The notes under the pieces are model-generated. The model saw only the letters and a program-made list of their open reading frames with translations, had not been told where the DNA came from and did not search any database. Positions 18,122 through 25,828 of a stretch of DNA of 64,000 nt are shown here, in pieces. Numbering within the stretch: position 1 is the stretch's first letter; every line of letters begins with the position of its first letter. The translations under genes were made by a program, and so were the position numbers. Source of the DNA: Candidatus Rifleibacteriota bacterium (GTDB taxonomy: Bacteria > Muiribacteriota > Ozemobacteria > Ozemobacterales > Ozemobacteraceae); contig JAHISQ010000114.1 in NCBI GenBank assembly GCA_018818125.1, positions 62,001 through 126,000 on the forward strand, written 5' to 3'.

Positions 18122-19963
18122 ATGCTGACTAGCATGCAACTGACTACCACACCTGTCCTCAGGCAGAACTGTTTTATCGGTCTTACCAGACTGATAATCC
18201 TTCTGCTGCTGTTGAACGTCGGCATATCTGCCGAAGCGACAGCCTGGAAGCTCAGTCGCAACTTCTGGGCAGAAGAAGATGAAAAGGTCTACAGTGATTT
18301 TGTGGCAGCTATCGGCAAATCAAAGCATTCGAACCTTAATCGCTTCATCAAAGACTCCAAAGCAAACCCACTCCATGGCGAAGAAGACAAAAAATTCAAC
18401 CTGTCGGCAGATTGCGCTGATCTGCCCTACCTGGTCAGGGCTTACGTCGCCTACAAGTTGCGTCTGCCATTCAGCTATACTGCCTCTATAAGTGGTCGGG
18501 GCGGAGATGAGCGTTACAGCAGGGGCAACCGACCAGCCAGCTTTAAAGACCAGGACTATTTTTCGTCGCCGCAACAGCTGTTTAATCAGGTAGTGCTGAT
18601 CAATTCGGGTTATTACAGAACCGGAGTCGAAATCGAAGACTCCGATTTTTACCCGGTCAAAATTCACAAAAAATCTATAGTGCCAGGCACAGTCTATTAT
18701 GACCCGGATGGTCACGTGGCCATTGTATCCGAAGTAAACGACGACGGACGCATCAGGGTAATAGATGCTCACCCCGACCGTACCATCTCCAAACCATGGT
18801 TCGGAGCTAAATTTACCCGGGGCGAAAAGAGCAATGGCGGAGGATTCAAGCGCTGGCGACCGATACGCTACACTTCCGACAGCAAAACTGTTCGGACCCG
18901 CAATCACAATATTGTCGATTATTCTGCTGATGACCAGTTTCACAAAACCTTCACCACCAAGGGGCGCGCCGGTCTGTCATACCACAACTATGTGAGACTG
19001 GCACTCTGTGACGATGCCAGAAAAAGCGATCCTGTGCAGGAATTTACCTTTATGATGAAAGATCTGCACGAAGACATCAGTTATCGTGCAGTGGCAGTAA
19101 GCTTGAGCATCGAAAAAGGCATCAGCGGTCGATCCCACCCCGGGGCACTGCCCTGGAACATTTATGGCACAGATGGCGTATGGGAAGAATTCTCGACCCC
19201 ATCGCGCGATGCCCGTCTCAAGGTCGCTTTTCGCGAGTTTTATGATCGCACCCGACAGATGATAATCGAAGCAGAGCAGAACTTTGCAGCTGGCGGTACA
19301 GCATATGCCAGGCAGCTGGCCGCAGTATTTCTCCAGCTGTATCAGCAGTTGAGTCCAGAGCTGAGTATGAGTTACATAAATTCAATCGGCAAACGTATGG
19401 TGCTGTCTTTTGATGATGTAAGTCAGAGACTGTTCAAGCTTTCGTTTGACCCTTATCATTCAGTAGAATACCGCTGGGGAGCACAGGGCGAAGAACTTGC
19501 CAGTTCGCCAGACAACGAAAGCAAGCGCCGCTTTTACCAACTGGAATCCAGATTGCGCAATCAGCTGGAGCGCGCATATAATCAGCCAACGCCCCTTAGC
19601 ATGGGGCCGGAGCAGCCTCCCGAGACGAATACAAGTGGATGGCTAATTGCTTATCTGCAGGGCAAGCCGGTAGACGCGAGCATGATCGCGATTAATCGAG
19701 AGGTCATTGCGCCAATTACAATCGAACAACCTACCAGCAGCGCTTCTCAGATTATTGCTGTTGAAAGCAAAGCGGCGGAACAGGTAACAGCCAAGCCGGC
19801 AGAGAGCAAAGCAGGCGCGCCCGGCACCTTAGAGAGCAATGCAGATAAAAACCCGGCAAAACAAAGCGAACAGAATATCTGGGGCTCTCTACTGACTGCT
19901 GGCGACAGATTTGCGGCAGCTATAATTGTAACGGAAAATTTTGCTGTCGCCAGATCAGACTAA
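18122..19963 (+). CDS. Secreted protein with papain-like / NlpC-P60-like cysteine hydrolase layout
   Basis: A 613-residue exported protein. A signal segment (LTRLIILLLLLNVGISAEATA, cleavage about residue 40) precedes a domain with the order expected of a Cys-His hydrolase: FNLSADCADLPYLVRAYVAYKLRLPF (candidate nucleophile in SADCADLPYLVR), then GTVYYDPDGHVAIVSEV (candidate His in DGHVAIV), then VIDAHPDRT. That order is seen in CHAP, NlpC/P60 and transglutaminase-like enzymes acting on cell walls or peptides. Residues about 250-520 are helical with no recognised domain, and the last ~90 residues are Ala/Glu/Ser-rich and probably disordered. The start could also be the Met four codons in. Catalysis is inferred, not shown. 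Confidence 0.6.
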   Translation: MLTSMQLTTTPVLRQNCFIGLTRLIILLLLLNVGISAEATAWKLSRNFWAEEDEKVYSDFVAAIGKSKHSNLNRFIKDSKANPLHGEEDKKFNLSADCADLPYLVRAYVAYKLRLPFSYTASISGRGGDERYSRGNRPASFKDQDYFSSPQQLFNQVVLINSGYYRTGVEIEDSDFYPVKIHKKSIVPGTVYYDPDGHVAIVSEVNDDGRIRVIDAHPDRTISKPWFGAKFTRGEKSNGGGFKRWRPIRYTSDSKTVRTRNHNIVDYSADDQFHKTFTTKGRAGLSYHNYVRLALCDDARKSDPVQEFTFMMKDLHEDISYRAVAVSLSIEKGISGRSHPGALPWNIYGTDGVWEEFSTPSRDARLKVAFREFYDRTRQMIIEAEQNFAAGGTAYARQLAAVFLQLYQQLSPELSMSYINSIGKRMVLSFDDVSQRLFKLSFDPYHSVEYRWGAQGEELASSPDNESKRRFYQLESRLRNQLERAYNQPTPLSMGPEQPPETNTSGWLIAYLQGKPVDASMIAINREVIAPITIEQPTSSASQIIAVESKAAEQVTAKPAESKAGAPGTLESNADKNPAKQSEQNIWGSLLTAGDRFAAAIIVTENFAVARSD

Positions 19964-20050
19964 TTTTGGATTTTGGGTAAACAAAACCCTTTCCTGAACC
20001 GATACTTTGAACACCTTTGCCAGTCACTCAATTAAATCAGGAGGTAAAGC

Positions 20051-20170
20051 ATGTTTGTTCTGGCTCTGACTTTTGTCCTGTTGCTGTTTATAGTTCTCGT
20101 GGCCCATCCTGAAAGCTGGCCGGAAAAATGCGCAAACTTTCTAAGGGAACACAATATCCACAATGGCTGA
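20051..20170 (+). CDS. Small single-span membrane peptide (39 aa) overlapping merR
   Basis: A 39-codon reading frame that starts at ATG 20051 with a near-perfect AGGAGGT site 5 bases upstream. The first 18 residues are strongly hydrophobic (MFVLALTFVLLLFIVLVA), followed by a short polar tail with one Cys (HPESWPEKCANFLREHNI). It ends at 20170, overlapping the MerR-family start at 20163 by 8 bases, so it may couple translation to the regulator or encode a small membrane protein regulator partner. It has the best ribosome binding site in the region, which supports real translation. No homologue is recalled. Confidence 0.55.
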   Translation: MFVLALTFVLLLFIVLVAHPESWPEKCANFLREHNIHNG

Positions 20171-20678
20171 ACAATACTCTATCGCCGAAATCAGTCGCCT
20201 CACCGGTTTGCCAGCTCATACCCTGCGCTATTACGAACAGCAGTTTCCCGTATTGCTTGGCATCGAGCGAACCCGGGGCGGGCATCGCATTTACCGAAAA
20301 CACCATCTCGACACAATCAGCAGAATTATAAGACTGCTTAAAGATGAAAAAGTCAGCATTAAAAAGGCCAGAGAGCTGCTTGGAGAACCTAACGCGGCCG
20401 GGCAGGCCGAAGAAAACACCCAAAGTGATAGCCGCAATGAAGTTGGTGGCGAAAAGAATGGCAATCTCGAACACATGCTGTATCTGGTGCTCGAAAGACT
20501 TGACCTGATTTGCCGCAACAACGAAAATCGTGATACACTGCTCGTGAAGCTGCTGAAAAATCAGCCATCAGAGCATAAACACGAGCTACTCGAACAGATC
20601 GCCCGTTGTCGCCACGAAACCCGAGAAACGATAAGACTCTGCCAGACCGTTATTCAGCGCGGCGCTAAAGCGAATTGA
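20163..20678 (+). CDS. MerR-family transcriptional regulator
   Basis: A 171-residue regulator with an N-terminal MerR winged helix: YSIAEISRLTGLPAHTLRYYEQQFP, then RTRGGHRIYRKHHLDTISRIIRLLKDEKVSIKKARELL. After a polar linker (80-105) the C-terminal half is helical (YLVLERLDLICRNNENRDTLLVKLLKN, ARCRHETRETIRLCQTVI) and carries two further Cys, not in a metal-binding MerR pattern, so the signal sensed is unknown. The start overlaps the 39-aa peptide; comB begins 16 bases after the stop behind GAGGTAAAC. Autoregulation and control of comB are the natural guesses. Confidence 0.88.
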   Translation: MAEQYSIAEISRLTGLPAHTLRYYEQQFPVLLGIERTRGGHRIYRKHHLDTISRIIRLLKDEKVSIKKARELLGEPNAAGQAEENTQSDSRNEVGGEKNGNLEHMLYLVLERLDLICRNNENRDTLLVKLLKNQPSEHKHELLEQIARCRHETRETIRLCQTVIQRGAKAN

Positions 20679-20694
20679 GATCCACGAGGTAAAC

Positions 20695-21447
20695 ATGCAT
20701 ATTGACGTTGCCTTTACGCCAGCCGAAGTGCAGGCACTCTCCAGCAAGGTTTGCATTGTCATAGATGTAGTGAGGGCCACATCGAGCCTGACCGTCATCA
20801 TGTCAAGAAAGCCGCGCAAGGTCATTCTCACCACGACAATCCAGAAAGCCACCAAATTTGCGTCGCAACAAACAGTACATCCCCTGCTTTGTGGTGAACG
20901 CAAAGGGGTTGCTCCAGAAGGGTTCGACTTTGGCAACAGCCCACGTCAATATTTTAACGCCGATCTCAACGACCGTGTGCTTATTTTCACCTCCAGCAAC
21001 GGCACACGCGCTGTAGCAGACCTGGTAATAGCACCACATGTTTATCTCGGTTGTTTTCTCAATGCCGCCGCCGTCGCCCAAAAAGCATACTCGACCGCAC
21101 ATACCACCAGCATGGATATTCTACTGGTTTGCGCCGGCCGGGAAGAAAAGTTTGCCATCGACGACGCCTACTGCGCTGGTTTTCTGGTGACCAAATTGAT
21201 GGCGCATATTTCGGCGCAAGACAGCTTTGAGCTTGGCGATGGCGCTCAGGCAGCACTGGGGATCTATGGCTATTACCGTGATGATCGCAAACTGCTCGAA
21301 ATGTCGAGCGCAGGCAAAGCGGTAACCGAGATCGGCCTCGCCGACGATCTCACCTTTCTGCTGCAACGAGACCTTTTCGACTGTGTCCCTGAGCTGATTC
21401 GCAAAGATTTCCCAGAACCTGATCACGGCTTTTCAGTTCTGGTCTGA
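20695..21447 (+). CDS. comB: ComB-like 2-phosphosulfolactate phosphatase
   Basis: A 250-residue member of the ComB family, Mg-dependent phosphatases that convert 2-phosphosulfolactate to sulfolactate in coenzyme M synthesis and in bacterial sulfolactate pathways. Family blocks are clear: CIVIDVVRATSSLTVIM, LLCGERKGVAPEGFDFGNSP, LIFTSSNGTRAV and LLVCAGREEKFAIDDAYCAGFLV. No ComA or other coenzyme M genes lie nearby, so the physiological substrate in this organism is open. It follows the MerR gene with a 16-base gap and is probably co-transcribed with it. Confidence 0.9.
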   Translation: MHIDVAFTPAEVQALSSKVCIVIDVVRATSSLTVIMSRKPRKVILTTTIQKATKFASQQTVHPLLCGERKGVAPEGFDFGNSPRQYFNADLNDRVLIFTSSNGTRAVADLVIAPHVYLGCFLNAAAVAQKAYSTAHTTSMDILLVCAGREEKFAIDDAYCAGFLVTKLMAHISAQDSFELGDGAQAALGIYGYYRDDRKLLEMSSAGKAVTEIGLADDLTFLLQRDLFDCVPELIRKDFPEPDHGFSVLV

Positions 21448-21453
21448 TTACTC

Positions 21454-21482
21454 TTAACAGCTTGCCGTTGATGTGGTAGACT
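21454..21482 (+). promoter_or_regulatory. Candidate promoter of the first HDOD gene
   Basis: TTAACA at 21454-21459 and TAGACT at 21477-21482 with 17 bases between, 33 bases before the TTG start. The same architecture precedes the second HDOD gene. Confidence 0.5.
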
Positions 21483-21515
21483 TTATCGAATCAGCCATTT
21501 TTCTGGAGCATCGCA

Positions 21516-22766
21516 TTGAATTCACAGTCCAACCCCTTTCAACTTAAAAAACATGCCGACGATATTCTTGAAATAATCGTCGAGGAACAGATAACACCAA
21601 ATCACAAGGCTCTCGCAGTTCTGCAGGCGATGACGCAAAAATTTCCATTTGTCATCCTTACCCTCAACCCGAAAGCGTCCCTGCACCCGACTCTCGAAAC
21701 AATAATCCCAGATCTGCAACTACTGGGAAGCCTGTTGATCGTAGCGACTGAGCCAGCCCAGACCCCTTTTCCTCTTTACGGCATAAGAACTTTCAGTGAC
21801 ATTCATGCAGCCAAATTCAGAATTCGCAACGAAAGATTGATCGAAACCATAGTTAAACGAATTGTTTCGCTGCCATCGTTCAAGTCATCAACCAATAAGA
21901 TTCTACGCATGCTGTGCAACCCCGAGGTAACCTTCGAACAGATTGAAGAAGTCACCAATAATGACCAGATGCTGGTTAATCGCATGCTTAAAATCGCCAA
22001 CAGCTCATCGAGCAGCAACCGCTTTCAGATGACCGATCTCAAAACCGTAGTCAAATTTCTCGGCATTGAAGGCATACGTCAGATACTCATTCAAGAAACC
22101 TTCAACACACTGACCAAAGTTTTTGTAGCCCAGCGCGACAAGATGTCACACATGCGCCGCTGCTCAATTCTCTCAGCACATGTTGGCAAGATGATCGGCC
22201 TTGATCTGGCTATGATCGGTAAAATCAAGGCCGCTGGACTGATGCATGACATCGGTTCGCTGGCGCTGTCATTTCATAACAGCACCGAATATGCAGCTGC
22301 GATCAGACGAGTTCGCAACGAACGTGTGCCAGTCTGCGAAGCCGAAAAGGATGTCTTTGGCATTGATCATCAGGAAATCGGCCAGATCCTCGGCAAAGAA
22401 CTGTCCCTTCCCGACTATATAACCATAGTTGTCGGCACACATCATAACCTTGAGTATGAAAAGCACGATTTTATCTCGATGTCAGTCATGCTTGCAAATG
22501 GCTTTTTAAACGAACAAATAGAGCAAATCTCTTTTACCGATTATGAAAAATTCATGCCAACACTGGCAGAAGAGTATGCCAAAAACACGCCTTCACAGAC
22601 TGATAAAAAGCCGTACAAGCCTATTGAAACAGCTGATGCCGACGAAACTGACGAGCCACCAGAAGAACAGAATCAGAATTTGTTCACTTCCGCTAGAGTC
22701 TGTGCATTCCTCAAAGAGGAGCTTGATAATTTCATTATGGCAACCCCGGAATCACAGGGGCTATAA
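21516..22766 (+). CDS. HDOD-domain signalling protein with N-terminal STAS-like domain (paralogue 1)
   Basis: A 416-residue cytosolic protein. Residues about 1-110 look like a STAS-like or anti-sigma-antagonist-type fold (FVILTLNPKASLHP...LLGSLLIVATE). The HDOD domain (about 115-330) has LPSFKSSTNKILRMLCNPEVTFEQIEEVTNNDQMLVNRMLKIANSS, LKTVVKFLGIEGIRQILIQE and the LMHDIGSLALSFH segment, with HDIG retained. HDOD proteins usually lack enzymatic activity and act as output or scaffold domains. The C-terminus has an acidic linker and a conserved tail (CAFLKEELDNFIMATPE) shared with the next gene. The start is TTG 21516 with CTGGAG 7 bases upstream. It is a tandem paralogue of the gene at 22858, just before the chemotaxis locus. 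Confidence 0.88.
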   Translation: MNSQSNPFQLKKHADDILEIIVEEQITPNHKALAVLQAMTQKFPFVILTLNPKASLHPTLETIIPDLQLLGSLLIVATEPAQTPFPLYGIRTFSDIHAAKFRIRNERLIETIVKRIVSLPSFKSSTNKILRMLCNPEVTFEQIEEVTNNDQMLVNRMLKIANSSSSSNRFQMTDLKTVVKFLGIEGIRQILIQETFNTLTKVFVAQRDKMSHMRRCSILSAHVGKMIGLDLAMIGKIKAAGLMHDIGSLALSFHNSTEYAAAIRRVRNERVPVCEAEKDVFGIDHQEIGQILGKELSLPDYITIVVGTHHNLEYEKHDFISMSVMLANGFLNEQIEQISFTDYEKFMPTLAEEYAKNTPSQTDKKPYKPIETADADETDEPPEEQNQNLFTSARVCAFLKEELDNFIMATPESQGL

Positions 22767-22797
22767 TTTTAGCCGCAACTTTAGTCGGGAACTAAAC

Positions 22798-22826
22798 TTA
22801 ACATAAGCGGGACAATGTGATAGAAT
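22798..22826 (+). promoter_or_regulatory. Candidate promoter of the second HDOD gene
   Basis: TTAACA at 22798-22803 and TAGAAT at 22821-22826 with a 17-base spacer; each box matches five of six consensus positions. It lies 31 bases before the ATG. Confidence 0.6.
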
Positions 22827-22857
22827 GCCCTGTGAGATTTCAGCGGAGCCCTTGTAA

Positions 22858-24102
22858 ATGACACAACAATACCCTTTCCAAATCAGAAACCACGGCGAAA
22901 ATGTCATCGAGATAATTGTCGGTGACGTAGTTAAGCCTGAACATAAAATCACAGAAGCTTTGCACATACTTCTCAAAAAGTTTGAGTTCGTTATCCTTTC
23001 GCTCAAACCTACAGCTTCGCTACATCCCAGCTTTGCAGAAAGCATGGCCGAGCTGTCTGCTGCAGGGAAGCTGCTGGTGGTAGCCTGCGAAGACGAGCAG
23101 ATTCAGGTAGACCTACATCAGGCCAGAAAGTTCGCCGACTTGAAAGGTGCCCAGCACCGCGTAGAAGGTGAACGTAACGTTTCAAAAATCCTCAAGCACA
23201 TTTCCAGTCTTGCACCCTTGCAATCTTCAGCCAACAAGCTTATGCATATGCTACGTAACCCCGATGTAAAATTCGAAGACATCGAAGAAGTTACCCGCAA
23301 AGACCCCAAGCTCGTAATGCGCATGCTCAAAATTGCCAACAGCGCGTTTTTTATGCGTCGCATGCCTTTCGAAGATCTCAAGGCAGTCGTCACCTTTCTT
23401 GGCATAGATGGCATCAGACAGATCATATTGCATGAAACCTTCGAAGGTTTTGCTCAGGTTTTTGCCAACCAGCGCGATAAACTTGCTCACATGCGTCGCT
23501 GTGCGCATCTTGCGGCTTACATCGGCAAGTTGCTCGGGGGCGACCAGAGTTTTATCAGCAAAATAAGCTCAGCAGGAATGTTACACGACTTGGGGGCCCT
23601 GGCTCTTTGCTTTTACGACAGTAAGGAATATTCACGGGTAACCATGAAAATACGCAATGACCGTAAAACGGTATGCGAAGCTGAACTCGAAGTATTTGGT
23701 ATTGACCACCAGGAACTGGGACAGTTGCTTGCCCCAAAAATGGGTATGCCTGATTACCTTGGCCCGGTAATGGGGCGGCATCATGATCGAACCGTGCCGG
23801 TCGACAACCATCTGCTGATCGCAGTAATGATCGCCAATGGTTATCTTAATCAGCAGATCGAAAGACTGAGCTTCACACCTTACGAACAATATCTGTCTGT
23901 TTTCAACGAAGAGCGCCGCAAGAGAAAATCTACCGCCAGTCTTTCGAAAAAGTCTTCCGGCGGCGAAACAAAGATTGCTGAAATTGCTGCCGACCAGGAT
24001 AAAGACAGTAACGAAATATTCAAAATTCCACAGCTCTACGATGTCCTGAAAAAAGAACTCGACAAGTTCATAATGGCTGGCCCAGAGGGCATGGGCATGT
24101 AG
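22858..24102 (+). CDS. HDOD-domain signalling protein with N-terminal STAS-like domain (paralogue 2)
   Basis: A 414-residue tandem paralogue of the upstream gene, with the same layout: STAS-like N-terminus (EIIVGDVVKPEHKI, FVILSLKPTASLHPSF, AGKLLVVACED), HDOD core (LRNPDVKFEDIEEVTRKDPKLVMRMLKIANSAFFMRR, VTFLGIDGIRQIILHETFEGF, GMLHDLGALALCFYDSKEY, VFGIDHQELGQLL) and the same C-terminal tail (DVLKKELDKFIMAGPEGMGM). The HD position is HDLG. The two proteins are clearly alike along their full length but diverged, so the duplication is not very recent. It has its own promoter candidate, so the pair may be regulated separately. A role linked to the adjacent chemotaxis genes is inferred from position only. 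Confidence 0.88.
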   Translation: MTQQYPFQIRNHGENVIEIIVGDVVKPEHKITEALHILLKKFEFVILSLKPTASLHPSFAESMAELSAAGKLLVVACEDEQIQVDLHQARKFADLKGAQHRVEGERNVSKILKHISSLAPLQSSANKLMHMLRNPDVKFEDIEEVTRKDPKLVMRMLKIANSAFFMRRMPFEDLKAVVTFLGIDGIRQIILHETFEGFAQVFANQRDKLAHMRRCAHLAAYIGKLLGGDQSFISKISSAGMLHDLGALALCFYDSKEYSRVTMKIRNDRKTVCEAELEVFGIDHQELGQLLAPKMGMPDYLGPVMGRHHDRTVPVDNHLLIAVMIANGYLNQQIERLSFTPYEQYLSVFNEERRKRKSTASLSKKSSGGETKIAEIAADQDKDSNEIFKIPQLYDVLKKELDKFIMAGPEGMGM

Positions 24103-24180
24103 TTCTGACTGGACAAACCCTGTGTTCTGTTTATTTTTATAGCAGAAGGATCTGATAAACGTACACGCAGGGGGCGTATT

Positions 24181-24351
24181 ATGGCTATCAGCTCAGTAAG
24201 CAATTCCTATCTTCAACAAATACTGTTTCAAAACCTGGCGGCTTCGACTATTCAGCCCATTCAGCTTAAAAACTCTGCTCAACTGCTGACCTCAGCGAGA
24301 ATAAACGCAATTGACGCAATTAAAGCCATTCATTTGGTATTGCCTGGGTAA
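24181..24351 (+). CDS. Small hypothetical protein (56 aa) at the head of the chemotaxis locus
   Basis: A 56-codon frame from ATG 24181 to TAA 24349-24351 with a purine-rich AGGGGGC site 6-7 bases upstream. The product starts MAISSVSNSYLQQILFQNLA and is helical and amphipathic, rich in Ser, Gln and Asn with only two Lys and one Arg, and has no membrane segment. It fills most of the 328-base gap between the HDOD gene and cheX. The style (short, Ser/Gln/Asn-rich amphipathic N-terminus) recalls small motility-associated proteins, but I cannot name a family. It could be a chance frame. Confidence 0.4.
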   Translation: MAISSVSNSYLQQILFQNLAASTIQPIQLKNSAQLLTSARINAIDAIKAIHLVLPG

Positions 24352-24368
24352 AGAAAACCTGTTATTCT
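24340..24368 (+). promoter_or_regulatory. Candidate promoter upstream of cheX
   Basis: TTGCCT at 24340-24345 and TATTCT at 24363-24368 with a 17-base spacer, 62 bases before the cheX ATG. Each box matches four of six consensus positions. Confidence 0.35.
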
Positions 24369-24430
24369 AGTCCTTAGAAGTGATTTTAGAAATTAAGAAT
24401 AAAACAACATAATGAAGCCAAGGACATAAA

Positions 24431-24904
24431 ATGGACTCACTACTCGCCAATCAGTTTATCCAGGCAGCAATAACCGTTTTCGAACGAGTCGGTAATGTTT
24501 CCCTGAAAAAAACCGGACTGGAATATTTTCCTGGCGGGCACAAAATTTCTGCCGGAATAGCCACCATTCTTGGAATTACAGGTGATCTAAAAGGGCAGTT
24601 CGTCATCGTACTCAACGAAGACATAGCCTTAAAGATTGCTTCGGCAATCCTGATGGGCATACCAGTCACCGTCTATGACGAAGTAGCAGAAAGTGCTGTC
24701 TGCGAGATAGGCAACATGATTGGCGGCGAAGCAAGCAGATTGCTGCAGGAACAAGGACACTTCTGCGACATCACAGTCCCTTCAATAGTTCGTGGCAAAG
24801 AAATGGAAATAGCCTTTTATCCAGTCTCGCCTCTTTTCGTAATAAGTTTTAACTGCGAATGGGGTTCCGTAAAAGTAATATTGCGTCTAGAGAACAAAGT
24901 TTAA
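24431..24904 (+). CDS. cheX: Chemotaxis phosphatase CheX
   Basis: A 157-residue CheX-type phosphatase that removes phosphate from CheY and resets the chemotaxis signal. The catalytic E-x2-N helix is visible as SAVCEIGNMIGGEASRLL (Glu and Asn in EIGN), preceded by the GDLKGQFVIVLNEDIALKIASAILMG strand-helix unit that is typical of CheX. Only one E-x2-N motif is present, as in CheX rather than CheC. ATG 24431 follows AAGGACATAAA. It opens the chemotaxis locus and is followed by a CheY 80 bases downstream. Confidence 0.9.
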   Translation: MDSLLANQFIQAAITVFERVGNVSLKKTGLEYFPGGHKISAGIATILGITGDLKGQFVIVLNEDIALKIASAILMGIPVTVYDEVAESAVCEIGNMIGGEASRLLQEQGHFCDITVPSIVRGKEMEIAFYPVSPLFVISFNCEWGSVKVILRLENKV

Positions 24905-24942
24905 AATCAGCGTTTTGTAATTCTTTTTCCAAGCTCCGAATG

Positions 24943-24948
24943 TATAAT
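24943..24948 (+). promoter_or_regulatory. Candidate -10 element of cheY
   Basis: A perfect TATAAT at 24943-24948 lies 36 bases before the GTG start. No convincing -35 box is seen at 16-18 bases upstream, so this is weak. Confidence 0.3.
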
Positions 24949-24984
24949 GAAGACATGGCAACATTTTGAAACGAGGTCAGGTTT

Positions 24985-25344
24985 GTGAGCAAAAAAATAT
25001 TGGTCGTCGATGATGCTTCAATCATGCGGTTGATGCTCAAACATCTTTTTGAAAATAACGACTTTAAGGTCATTGAGGCCGCAAACGGCAGAGAAGCAGT
25101 CGAGCTTTATGCCGCCCATAAACCTGATCTGGTTACCATGGACATTACCATGCCAGATATGGATGGAATAACTGCTGTAAAAGAGATTCTTAAAATTGAT
25201 GCCAGCGCCAAGATCATCATGTGTTCAGCCATGGGACAGATCGACAAAGTAAAAGCAGCTGTAATGGCCGGAGCAAAAAGCTTTCTGGTAAAACCCCTGC
25301 AGCCCGACCGCGTATTATCAACAGTAAAGCAGTTTCTTGGCTGA
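24985..25344 (+). CDS. cheY: CheY-like single-domain response regulator
   Basis: A 119-residue receiver domain. The acidic pair (VVDDAS), phosphoacceptor Asp in VTMDITMPDMDG, the conserved Ser in IIMCSAMGQ and the Lys in FLVKPLQ are all present, so it should be phosphorylated by CheA and dephosphorylated by CheX. The start is GTG 24985 behind GAGGTCAGG. The sequence is of the type often called CheY in CheX/CheD-containing systems. The next gene (cheD) lies 484 bases away behind a strong promoter, so cheY may end its transcript. Confidence 0.93.
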   Translation: MSKKILVVDDASIMRLMLKHLFENNDFKVIEAANGREAVELYAAHKPDLVTMDITMPDMDGITAVKEILKIDASAKIIMCSAMGQIDKVKAAVMAGAKSFLVKPLQPDRVLSTVKQFLG

Positions 25345-25574
25345 CCTGAATTTCATCCAGACAGGTCTTATGTGACGTCTTACAGCATGAAATAGTCTTA
25401 TTCCGTTTTCGTGCCATTTCTATTTTCGGCTTTTTCAACAATGAAATGTGCTCAAACCTTATGTCCTGAAAAGTCATAGGCCCAATTAGTCGTATTTCAG
25501 ATTCATTGGCCGCTGCAAAATTCTCAGTTAACAACCTCATTTTGCCCAGCCTGCAAGGACTGTCAGACCGCAAG
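25345..25574. other. Non-coding stretch after cheY
   Basis: No credible gene was found on either strand. A weak hairpin (GACCTG at 25343-25348 with CAGGTC at 25362-25367, 13-nt loop) lacks a T-run and is not a convincing terminator. The sequence is AT-rich in its second half, leading into the cheD promoter. Confidence 0.5.
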
Positions 25575-25603
25575 TTGACAAAGTTTCAAAAATTAGATAC
25601 AAT
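25575..25603 (+). promoter_or_regulatory. Strong sigma70-type promoter of the cheD-cheA-cheW operon
   Basis: TTGACA at 25575-25580 and TACAAT at 25598-25603, spacer exactly 17. The -35 is perfect and the -10 matches five of six. It is the best promoter-like sequence noticed in the window. Confidence 0.75.
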
Positions 25604-25828
25604 CAATTTGAGGGTACAGGAAAGTCAGTTTTCTGGGTTTATATCTGACAACTGAATTGATTGCAATCCTTGATTGCGTCTAGAGATTTTATCAAACTTT
25701 TATATATTACTTGTTGCATTCGTCGCTTTCAAACAATTCTTATTCAGGCAGGTCATATGCGCCAGTAGTTGCTGTCTTGGTAGCGACATTTTTAGTCACT
25801 TCTTTGAATTAAAGCAGGTCAACCAAAT
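25604..25828 (+). promoter_or_regulatory. Long 5' leader (about 220 nt) before cheD
   Basis: If the promoter at 25575 is used, transcription starts near 25610 and leaves a leader of roughly 220 bases before the cheD ATG. It has no convincing small reading frame with a Shine-Dalgarno site. I did not recognise a known riboswitch class in it. Confidence 0.35.

Noticed and set aside
25217..25573. 118-codon minus-strand frame after cheY
   Set aside because: It overlaps cheY by over 100 bases, has no ribosome site and has no recognisable features.
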